From contig JAFDHU010000066.1 in NCBI GenBank assembly GCA_019308625.1, forward strand, positions 1-9,043: a DNA stretch of 9,043 nucleotides, given 5' to 3'. A program made the translations under genes and the position numbers. Below are positions 1 to 5,533 of this stretch, piece by piece. Within the stretch, counting starts at the first letter, position 1. The number at the start of each line of letters is the position of its first letter. This stretch comes from Deltaproteobacteria bacterium (lineage in GTDB: Bacteria; Desulfobacterota; Desulfobaccia; Desulfobaccales; 0-14-0-80-60-11). Under the pieces are notes generated by a model that had not been told where the DNA came from, ran no database searches, and was given only the letters and a program-made list of their open reading frames with translations.

Positions 1-496
1 AATGTCAAAGACTTGTAGGAAACCTTGACCCGATTAGAGGGGATTGCGACCGCCTGACGACGCCCGAAACTAGCCACGAATTGCGGCCGGTAGGAAACCT
101 TGACCCGATTAGAGGGGATTGCGACTTTTAGGGCAGAAAGGCATTTTTGGCATGTTACCCGTGTAGGAAACCTTGACCCGATTAGAGGGGATTGCGACTA
201 CCACCCTGGGAACAGCCTTGACTCTTTCACCTCACCTGGTAGGAAACCTTGACCCGATTAGAGGGGATTGCGACATAGGTTGGCGTAGTCCACCCTCCCT
301 TTTGAAGTCTTGAGTAGGAAACCTTGACCCGATTAGAGGGGATTGCGACAGACTTTCGTGATGCAATTCATAACCGTCCCTCCCATGGTAGGAAACCTTG
401 ACCCGATTAGAGGGGATTGCGACCTGAAGCTGGTAGTGGGATGGTTATAGAGGCCACGAGGTAGGAAACCTTGACCCGATTAGAGGGGATTGCGAC

Positions 497-509
497 GTAC
501 GGCAGGCCT
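497..509 (+). other. 13-bp truncated CRISPR spacer
   Basis: Repeats at 461-496 and 510-545 are both full length and perfect, yet only 13 bases (GTACGGCAGGCCT) separate them, where 35-40 is the norm here. A crRNA from this unit would have too little guide to direct normal target recognition. Recombination between repeats would remove whole units, so this looks like an internal deletion of a spacer, an aberrantly short integration, or an assembly error. Confidence 0.95.
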
Positions 510-580
510 GTAGGAAACCTTGACCCGATTAGAGGGGATTGCGACATGTGGTTCTCGGGCGACAACAATTTGACCCTCAA

Positions 581-616
581 GTAGGAAACCTTGACCTGAT
601 TAGAGGGGATTGCGAC
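581..616 (+). repeat. CRISPR repeat variant (C17T)
   Basis: This is the ninth repeat in view. It reads TTGACCTGATT where all others read TTGACCCGATT, a C-to-T change at base 597, repeat position 17. The 3' handle ATTGCGAC is intact, so processing should not be affected. It is a useful internal marker for strain comparison. Confidence 0.95.
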
Positions 617-765
617 ATTTTCAGTTTCTGGCCTTGCCAAGGGAAGTCTATGTAAGTAGGAAACCTTGACCCGATTAGAGGGGATTGCGACTGACTATCC
701 TATCAGTTAGGGTTTTGGGTTGACCTTTCGTAGGAAACCTTGACCCGATTAGAGGGGATTGCGAC

Positions 766-789
766 CGATAGAGGACGGCTTCTTCCACC
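766..789 (+). other. 24-bp short CRISPR spacer
   Basis: This spacer between the perfect repeats at 730-765 and 790-825 is 24 bp, about 14 bp below the array's typical length. It shares the 8-mer ACGGCTTC with the next spacer (826-863), where the 8-mer lies directly against the following repeat. Here seven more bases follow it. The shared 8-mer may be chance. Confidence 0.93.
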
Positions 790-937
790 GTAGGAAACCT
801 TGACCCGATTAGAGGGGATTGCGACTTAAGGGGAAGTCCTTTAGCCGCGTCTACTACGGCTTCGTAGGAAACCTTGACCCGATTAGAGGGGATTGCGACT
901 TTGGTTCGGATCGCCCCGGCCATGCAGAGGTAATAGG

Positions 938-973
938 TTAGGAAACCTTGACCCGATTAGAGGGGATTGCGAC
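938..973 (+). repeat. CRISPR repeat variant (G1T)
   Basis: In the fourteenth repeat the first base (938) is T instead of G. Because the change is at the repeat-spacer border, it could be a point mutation or slippage at the integration junction. The other 35 bases match the consensus. Confidence 0.9.
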
Positions 974-1223
974 CCTGACGTCGTCGGGATAGTTGCTCAT
1001 ACCGCCTCCGTAGGAAACCTTGACCCGATTAGAGGGGATTGCGACATTGCCCTTGGAGTGAAGAGTGAAGCATAACAGCGCTTCGTAGGAAACCTTGACC
1101 CGATTAGAGGGGATTGCGACACTACAACTTGACCCGAAAAAATTAGCATCACGATTCCCGTAGGAAACCTTGACCCGATTAGAGGGGATTGCGACTCAGT
1201 GTCCTAGACGATTTTATGAAGCA

Positions 1224-1270
1224 GATGAAGAAGTGAGCTGGGGTTTCATCATATTTTTGGTTGTTGTTTT
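1224..1270 (+). terminator. Weak candidate terminator after the CRISPR array
   Basis: GATGAA (1224-1229) can pair with TTCATC (1245-1250), with a G-T pair inside, around a 14-15-nt loop. A T-rich run (ATTTTTGGTTGTTGTTTT) begins at 1253. The stem is short and AT-rich and the loop large, so this is a weak intrinsic terminator at best. Its position just past the last repeat would suit ending the pre-crRNA transcript. Confidence 0.25.
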
Positions 1271-1338
1271 GATCCTGACTTTTTACCTGGAAGATCGGAT
1301 ATAGGAGAGAACATCCCTGAGGTAAAGGTGTTTAAAAT

Positions 1339-1355
1339 CTAGGAAACCTTGGCCC
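1339..1355 (+). repeat. Degenerate CRISPR half-repeat
   Basis: TAGGAAACCTTGGCCC at 1340-1355 matches repeat positions 2-17 at 15 of 16 bases (A to G at 1352). The match then stops, and only a loose GGCAAC at 1362-1367 recalls the repeat's TGCGAC end. It lies 143 bp beyond the last intact repeat in the same orientation. The spacing is not an exact multiple of the repeat-spacer unit. It is best read as a relic of an older, longer array, or as a repeat fragment carried to the array end. Confidence 0.75.
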
Positions 1356-1450
1356 TCTCCTGGCAACGTAAGTTTTTCCCGCCAAAAGATTTTTCATTCC
1401 GAAATCTGGAACAACCTCAGACTATCATAGAGGACAGGCAGCTCCGCATA

Positions 1451-1474
1451 GCCCCGGAAGGGGCAGGAGCCCCT
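1451..1474 (+). promoter_or_regulatory. Two mutually exclusive hairpins sharing one arm
   Basis: GCCCC (1451-1455) pairs with GGGGC (1460-1464) across a GGAA loop. The same GGGGC, extended to AGGGGC (1459-1464), pairs perfectly with GCCCCT (1469-1474) across an AGGA loop. Only one can form at a time, an arrangement typical of attenuators but also found by chance in GC-rich DNA. No T-run follows, so it is not a classical terminator. Confidence 0.35.
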
Positions 1475-1603
1475 GAGGCCGGCTTTGGTTTTGCCTGGGC
1501 AGGGGCGCTTACTTCGGGAAATCCCAGGGCATCGGAGCCCACTCCCTAGAGCGTGCTGGCCAGACGAGCCGCCATAGGGGGAAAGTCTCGTCCCGGGCAC
1601 GAT

Positions 1604-1651
1604 CCGGCAACCGCCGCGGCTCGGCTTTCTCGGAGGAAGCGGCGGGGCCGG
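1604..1651 (+). promoter_or_regulatory. Strong three-helix stem-loop upstream of the sbcD-like gene
   Basis: Three nested helices line up. CCGG 1604-1607 pairs with CCGG 1648-1651. CCGCCG 1611-1616 pairs with CGGCGG 1640-1645. CTTTCT 1625-1630 pairs with AGGAAG 1634-1639 around a CGG loop, with one T-G pair. Helices one and two are separated by a small CAA/GG internal loop. Helices two and three are separated by an 8-nt bulge on the 5' side only (1617-1624). The 3' arm CCGG 1648-1651 can instead pair with CCGG 1656-1659 across TTCT. The structure could be an RNA leader element, a small RNA or a DNA inverted repeat. It matches no RNA family I know. Confidence 0.45.
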
Positions 1652-1665
1652 TTCTCCGGAAAAAT

Positions 1666-1677
1666 CTGCTTCGGCAG
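1666..1677 (+). promoter_or_regulatory. UUCG-tetraloop hairpin before the sbcD-like gene
   Basis: CTGC (1666-1669), loop TTCG (1670-1673), GCAG (1674-1677) form a small hairpin with the exceptionally stable UUCG tetraloop, extendable by T1665-G1678 and A1664-T1679. GGTT (1650-1653) can pair with AACC (1680-1683) to enclose it. It is separate from the three-helix structure just upstream but would compete with its outer helix. Confidence 0.4.
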
Positions 1678-1698
1678 GTAACCTTTGTCCGTTATGAT
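1671..1698 (+). promoter_or_regulatory. Candidate sigma-70-like promoter of the sbcD-like operon
   Basis: TATGAT (1693-1698) matches the -10 consensus at five of six bases. TCGGCA (1671-1676), 16 bp upstream, matches TTGACA at four of six. Transcription would begin near 1705, leaving a leader of about 37 nt with the ribosome-binding site. If this is the real promoter, the hairpins upstream are not in the mRNA, and the -35 box falls inside the UUCG hairpin. Evidence is by eye only. Confidence 0.3.
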
Positions 1699-1741
1699 AG
1701 GCAGCAGTGATGCCTCAGAAGAAAGGAAGGAGCACAAGTCC

Positions 1742-2866
1742 ATGGCTCTGCGCCTTCTGCATACCGCTGATCTGCATCTAGGTATGAAATTCGCCGGCAG
1801 GTACCCGCCGGAGGTCCGGGAGCGACTGGTCCAAGCCCGGTTTGAGACCTTGGGGGGCCTAGTGGAGACCGCCAATGCGGCGGGGGCGGACCTGTTCCTG
1901 ATCGCCGGGGATTTATTTCATGACCAGAACGTGGCCCTGCGGGACATTCGGGCCGCGGCTCAAGCCCTGGACCGCTTCTTGGGCCGGGCGGTTCTGGTGC
2001 TCCCCGGCAACCATGATTTCCTGCAGGAAGGCAAATGCCCTCTGTGGGACAGATTCCAGGAGTATGCCGGGGACCGGGTGGTGCTCCTGAGCGAACCCAG
2101 GCCGTATCCTCTTGCTGATTACGACCTTCCGGTGGTCATTTACCCGGGTCCCTGCACGGCCAAGCATTCCTCTGAAAATGCCATCGGCTGGATCAGGCAA
2201 AGGGCAAAAGACCTGGAGGGATGGCATATAGGAGTGGCCCACGGCAGTCTGGAGGGGACCTCACCTGACTTCCAGGGAAACTATTACCCCATGACCCGGA
2301 AGGAACTTGAGAGGACCGGGCTGGATCTGTGGCTTCTGGGCCATACTCACCTCCGGGTCCCGGATTTGGACCAGGGCCGGGACAGCCGGATTCTGATTCC
2401 TGCCACCCCGGAACCGGACGGCTTTGACTGCCGCCATCCCGGTCATGCCTGGCTTATTGAGCTCCAGGCCGACGGCTCCCTGTTCTACCGCAGCCTGGTG
2501 ACTGGCCGCCATCGTTTTTCTGTCCAGGAAGCCGAGGTCTCTTCGGAAGACGACCTCAATTTACTCCGGGCCCGCTTTCAGCGATTCAACCCCGAGTGTG
2601 ACCTGGTAAAGCTATTTCTCCGGGGCTATCTCCCAGGGGAACTCTATGACCGACGCGGGACTCTCCTGGAGGAGTTGAGGCGTCAAGTCCTTTATCTGGA
2701 ACCAGATTTCACCGCGCTCTATCGGCGCATCGGCGCGGAGGACATTGACCGGGAGTTCACCGAAGGTTCATTCCCTCACCGGCTGCTGACCCGGCTGGCG
2801 CAGGCGGCCGGGGATCCCAGGGCCCTGCAAATGGCCTATGAACTCATCCAGGAGGTCAGAGCATGA
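1742..2866 (+). CDS. SbcD/Mre11/YhaO-like metallophosphoesterase (DNA exonuclease subunit)
   Basis: This 374-residue calcineurin-like phosphoesterase is the likely nuclease subunit of an Mre11-Rad50-type complex acting on DNA ends in the cytoplasm. The metal-binding motifs appear in order: HTADLHLG (D10, H12), GDLFH (D57), GNHD (N90, H91), AHG (H167) and GHTH (H201, H203). Residues from about 260 onward form the partner-binding and capping region seen in SbcD/YhaO proteins. The start is ATG 1742, because GGAAGGAG (1725-1732) lies 9 nt upstream and the HTADLH motif follows within seven residues. An in-frame TTG at 1685 would add 19 residues of unlikely sequence. The last four bases overlap the next gene's start (ATGA), so the two proteins are translationally coupled. 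The pair resembles Bacillus YhaO/YhaN more than classical SbcDC. The enzymatic class is secure; the biological role (repair or defence) is inferred. Confidence 0.93.
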   Translation: MALRLLHTADLHLGMKFAGRYPPEVRERLVQARFETLGGLVETANAAGADLFLIAGDLFHDQNVALRDIRAAAQALDRFLGRAVLVLPGNHDFLQEGKCPLWDRFQEYAGDRVVLLSEPRPYPLADYDLPVVIYPGPCTAKHSSENAIGWIRQRAKDLEGWHIGVAHGSLEGTSPDFQGNYYPMTRKELERTGLDLWLLGHTHLRVPDLDQGRDSRILIPATPEPDGFDCRHPGHAWLIELQADGSLFYRSLVTGRHRFSVQEAEVSSEDDLNLLRARFQRFNPECDLVKLFLRGYLPGELYDRRGTLLEELRRQVLYLEPDFTALYRRIGAEDIDREFTEGSFPHRLLTRLAQAAGDPRALQMAYELIQEVRA

Positions 2867-5355
2867 TTATCCGGGAGCTGAGGCTCAATCCCTTCGCCGG
2901 TCTGGCCGACCAAAAGCTGCATTTCGTCCGGGGCTTGAATGTGGTGGTGGGCCCCAATGAAGCAGGCAAGAGCACCATTGTCAATGCTTTAAAGATGGTA
3001 CTGTTCGTGCCCACCAACTATGACCTGACTCTTTTCAAAAAAGAAATCAGCCGGTATATGCCCCTGACCGGTGGTGACACCATCCAAGTGGAGCTGAGCT
3101 TCCTGACTGAGCCGGGACAGAAGCCCTACCGCCTTTTCAAGGCCTGGGGGGCCAAGAAAGAAAGCCGGTTGGTCCTCCCTGACGGAGGTATTCTCACCGA
3201 CCCCCAAAAAGTCCAGGACAAGCTGAGGGAACTTCTGGTGCTCAAAGAGGGCACTTATCACGGCGTGCTGTTTGCTTACCAGTCCCGTCTGGGAACGACT
3301 CTGGAGGCCTTGTCCAAGGACCCTGAACCCAGGCACCATCTGGCCGATGTCCTGCGTCGGGTTATTTACCAAACAGACGGCGTCTCGGTTGACTTATTGG
3401 GGGAGCGATTGCAGGAGCGTTCTCGGCAGTTCTTCAGCCGCTGGGACCAAAACCTGGCTGCTCCCCAGGGTAACCGGGGAATAGAACACCCCTGGAAGCG
3501 CGAGGTGGGGGAAATTCTCAAGGCTTATTATGACAAAGAGAGGTTGCGCCAGAAACTGGAGGAAGCCCTAGAATATGAGAGGGACCTGGATGCCATAAAT
3601 GAGCGCATCCGCCAAGTGGGAGAAGAACTGCAACGCCTCAAAGACTATGTGGCCGCCAATGCGAAGCTGGTGGAGGATGCCCGGCGGCGCCGCTTGCTAA
3701 AGGCCAGGCTTGACAGTTGCTTAAAGGATGAAGGCCATCTCAAAGATATCTGTAAAAAATGGCCGGTGCTGGAGGAGGAGGTGAGGGACGGAGCGGCCGA
3801 CTTAGAGAGACTCAGAAAGAAACAGGGGGCCCTGGCCGAGGAACTGTCCCAGGCCCGGACCTATGAGTCTCAAAACGAGGCGCGGGAGCGCTTCAGGCAG
3901 GCCGAAAAGAAACGTGCGGCCCTGATAAAGGCCCAAGCCACCTTGGCAGACCTCCGGGAGGTTTCCGCCAAGGACCTGGAAACCCTGGAAGATTTGCATC
4001 TCCGGCTCGCAGAGTACCGGGCCAGCTTGCAAGCAGGAAAGCTTCGCCTCAATTTTACGCCGGCCGTGCCCATGACCATCCAGGCGGCAAAAGATTTAGA
4101 AGCCGCCTCGGATTATGCCCTCAAAGCCGGCCAGGTCCTGGAACTTGACGCGGGGGGCTTTATTTCCCTTGAGCATGCGGACTGGGAACTAACAGTAAAG
4201 TCAGGGGAAATTGAATTTGAGCAGTTGGCTAAAGCATACAAGCAGACCAGCGCGGACTTTCACAGACTACTTAAGCGGCTTGGCGTTCAAGATGTGGCAG
4301 GCGCCCGCAAGGCCCATGAGACCTACCACAATCAGGTGGCCGCAGTAAAGAGGCTGGAGGACGATTTGGAGGAAATTCTGGCCGGGCAGTCTTATGAGGA
4401 CTTAAAGGCCGCCGTCCAGCAGGCTTTGCAAGCACCACCCTCGCGCTCCGGCACCGAGGTGGCCGAGGAATTGGGGGAAACAAGAACAGCTCTCAGTCAG
4501 GCCGAAAAAGAACTGGCTGAGAAGCGGGACCAGCTGTCAAAATGGCAAGATGCCTATAAGTCCCTGGACAGCCTGGTGGAAAAGCTTGCGGACCTCCGCG
4601 GGGAAGTGAGAGGAATTGAGCAGGTGCTGGCCCAGCTTGCCCCGCTGCCACCGGAGGTCACCGACGAGGAAGCGTTCATCAACGAGTTCAAGGCCCAGCA
4701 AGTCCGGATGGAGGAGAAACAAAAGGCTTGGCATGACCTGCTTCTGGAAAGGTCCGAGCTGCAAGGCCGGGCACCTGGCGAAACCGCGGAGGACATTGTC
4801 CCCCAACTGCAAGAGGCGGAGAGACTCTTTGAAGAAACCTTAAAAGAAGGGGAGGCTTTAATAACTATTCAGAAGGTTTTTGAGGAAGTAAAAGCGGAGA
4901 TGGACGGACAGACGCTTTCCCCTTGGCTCTCAGACCTGGGGCATTTTCTTGGCGTGCTGACCGATGGGCGCTATGTCACCCTGGAGTTCCCGGATCGGGA
5001 TAGCGAGTGGGCAGTACGTCAGGATGGGCTGCAAGTGCCTGGCCCGCTCCTCTCCGGAGGAGCCAGAGTCAGCCTGGGTCTGGCGGTGCGATTGTCCATG
5101 GCCAGGCATTTTCTCCAGGGCCTGGATGGTTTTCTGGTAATGGATGACCCTATCGTGGAACTGGACGATGCCGGGCGGCAGCAGGCCGCGGCTCAGGTCA
5201 TCCAGGAGTTTGCCAAGGAAAAGCAGGTCATAGTCCTCACCTGCAAACAGGCACACGCCGAACTGCTGGGCGGGCACCGCATCAACCTGACGGGGGAGGA
5301 ATGTTTTTTTGAAGGGCAGAGGCCCGCAATAGAAGCTTTGGGGCAGAATCATTGA
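2863..5355 (+). CDS. SbcC/Rad50/YhaN-like ABC ATPase with coiled coils
   Basis: This 830-residue protein is the predicted ATPase partner of the upstream phosphoesterase, opening and clamping DNA ends for the nuclease. The N-terminal ATPase half has Walker A GPNEAGKST (30-38) and a Q-loop in FAYQSRLG (Q140). Heptad-like, Glu/Lys/Leu-rich coiled coils span about 220-390 and 455-680, and a less charged segment (about 395-450) separates them. The C-terminal half has signature LSGGA (730-734), Walker B FLVMDDP (757-763) and D-loop ELD (766-768). The DDP in Walker B, instead of DEP, is as I recall it in the YhaN group. There is no CxxC: the only cysteines are 286, 297, 794 and 814, so a Rad50-type zinc hook is absent, and the protein is shorter than SbcC (about 1,000 residues). 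GGAGG (2851-2855) lies 7 nt before the ATG, inside the upstream gene. Confidence 0.93.
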   Translation: MIIRELRLNPFAGLADQKLHFVRGLNVVVGPNEAGKSTIVNALKMVLFVPTNYDLTLFKKEISRYMPLTGGDTIQVELSFLTEPGQKPYRLFKAWGAKKESRLVLPDGGILTDPQKVQDKLRELLVLKEGTYHGVLFAYQSRLGTTLEALSKDPEPRHHLADVLRRVIYQTDGVSVDLLGERLQERSRQFFSRWDQNLAAPQGNRGIEHPWKREVGEILKAYYDKERLRQKLEEALEYERDLDAINERIRQVGEELQRLKDYVAANAKLVEDARRRRLLKARLDSCLKDEGHLKDICKKWPVLEEEVRDGAADLERLRKKQGALAEELSQARTYESQNEARERFRQAEKKRAALIKAQATLADLREVSAKDLETLEDLHLRLAEYRASLQAGKLRLNFTPAVPMTIQAAKDLEAASDYALKAGQVLELDAGGFISLEHADWELTVKSGEIEFEQLAKAYKQTSADFHRLLKRLGVQDVAGARKAHETYHNQVAAVKRLEDDLEEILAGQSYEDLKAAVQQALQAPPSRSGTEVAEELGETRTALSQAEKELAEKRDQLSKWQDAYKSLDSLVEKLADLRGEVRGIEQVLAQLAPLPPEVTDEEAFINEFKAQQVRMEEKQKAWHDLLLERSELQGRAPGETAEDIVPQLQEAERLFEETLKEGEALITIQKVFEEVKAEMDGQTLSPWLSDLGHFLGVLTDGRYVTLEFPDRDSEWAVRQDGLQVPGPLLSGGARVSLGLAVRLSMARHFLQGLDGFLVMDDPIVELDDAGRQQAAAQVIQEFAKEKQVIVLTCKQAHAELLGGHRINLTGEECFFEGQRPAIEALGQNH

Positions 5356-5533
5356 GTAAGCATGCTCCCCACGCCCATGTTTGGATGACCTTCCTGCGGA
5401 TCTCCTGCAGGGAGGGGGTGCCCCCAAGAGCCTATAAACTTTGCACCTCCACATTTTGTTGTACAGCTACCTGATAAGAGTAGAAGTGGAGAAGTGGCGA
5501 CTGACTTGTACGAGCTAAAGCCGAGGACTGAGA
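5356..5533. promoter_or_regulatory. Intergenic spacer with hairpins between the two gene pairs
   Basis: This 178-bp gap separates the two coupled pairs. TTCCTGC (5391-5397) can pair with GCAGGGA (5407-5413), one T-G pair included. GGGG (5414-5417) and CCCC (5422-5425) can form a second small hairpin. No T-run follows, so an intrinsic terminator is not supported. TATAAA (5433-5438) resembles a -10 box but has no matching -35. The gap's size and its repeats suggest the downstream pair may have its own promoter, which I could not place. Confidence 0.4.
5459..5517 (+). repeat. Direct repeats upstream of the DUF6361 gene (possible operator)
   Basis: TTGTACAGCTA (5459-5469) recurs as TTGTACGAGCTA (5506-5517), identical apart from one inserted G, with starts 47 bp apart. 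Between them lies a perfect tandem 8-bp repeat, AGAAGTGG at 5482-5489 and 5490-5497. The second outer copy ends 16 bp before the DUF6361 start codon. Paired direct repeats close to a start codon are typical of a regulator binding site, but no regulator gene is in view. Confidence 0.45.

Larger units (their letters stand above)
1..1195 (+). CRISPR. CRISPR array, 17 repeats, type III-like repeat, left end open
   Basis: Seventeen 36-bp repeats start at 15, 90, 163, 239, 314, 388, 461, 510, 581, 656, 730, 790, 864, 938, 1010, 1085 and 1160; bases 1-14 are the tail of another spacer, so the array continues to the left. Each repeat begins GTAGGAAACC and ends GGGGATTGCGAC. Fifteen are identical and two carry one substitution. 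The 16 complete spacers are 39, 37, 40, 39, 38, 37, 13, 35, 39, 38, 24, 38, 38, 36, 39 and 39 bp. Orientation: the last 8 nt, ATTGCGAC, match the crRNA 5' handle known from T. thermophilus type III (Csm/Cmr) complexes, so crRNAs are probably read on the plus strand and the leader lies off the left edge. The 36-bp repeat and 35-40-bp spacers also fit type III. No cas gene is in the window, so the subtype is inferred from the repeat alone. The perfect last repeat and the AT-rich DNA after it leave the opposite orientation possible. Confidence 0.98.
1196..1741. other. Non-coding stretch between CRISPR array and sbcD-like gene
   Basis: About 545 bp holds no convincing gene. The first part (to about 1440) is AT-rich and includes the half-repeat relic; the rest turns GC-rich and is dense in inverted repeats, described separately. 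Short open frames on both strands start at poor sites, lack ribosome-binding sites, overlap one another and encode low-complexity proteins rich in Pro, Gly, Ala and Arg, as expected of GC-rich non-coding DNA. No tRNA or rRNA was recognised. I compared the segment from memory with RNase P, tmRNA, SRP RNA and common riboswitch consensus sequences and found no match. Confidence 0.7.

Noticed and set aside
407..1075. Open frames inside the CRISPR array on both strands
   Set aside because: Their proteins consist of the translated repeat (for example SPLIGSRF or GNLDPIRGDCD) alternating with spacers, so they are artefacts of the array.
1216..1236. Tiny frame encoding MKQMKK just after the array
   Set aside because: Six codons without a clear ribosome-binding site; no reason to think it is translated.
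1349..1549. 66-codon plus-strand frame in the intergenic stretch
   Set aside because: It starts at a TTG inside the half-repeat relic, has no ribosome-binding site and runs through the hairpin region; no family resemblance.
1440..1690. Known riboswitch, RNase P, tmRNA or SRP RNA in the GC-rich leader
   Set aside because: Short phrases such as GGGGGAAAGTC or CGGAGGAAGC recall conserved RNA motifs, but the surrounding consensus of each family is missing.
1685..1741. Upstream TTG start adding 19 residues to the phosphoesterase
   Set aside because: A good GGAAGGAG site sits 9 nt before ATG 1742, the added residues are not family-like, and they would overlap the candidate -10 box.
1394..1875. 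Overlapping minus-strand frames of 68 and 109 codons
   Set aside because: They are Arg/Pro/Ser-rich, overlap each other and the start of the sbcD-like gene, and read through strong inverted repeats, as expected for GC-rich shadow frames.
3718..3753. Zinc-hook cysteines in the Rad50-like protein
   Set aside because: C286 and C297 are 11 residues apart and not at the middle of the coiled coil; no CxxC is present.
5391..5440. Intrinsic terminator after the Rad50-like gene
   Set aside because: Hairpins are present but no T-run follows either of them.
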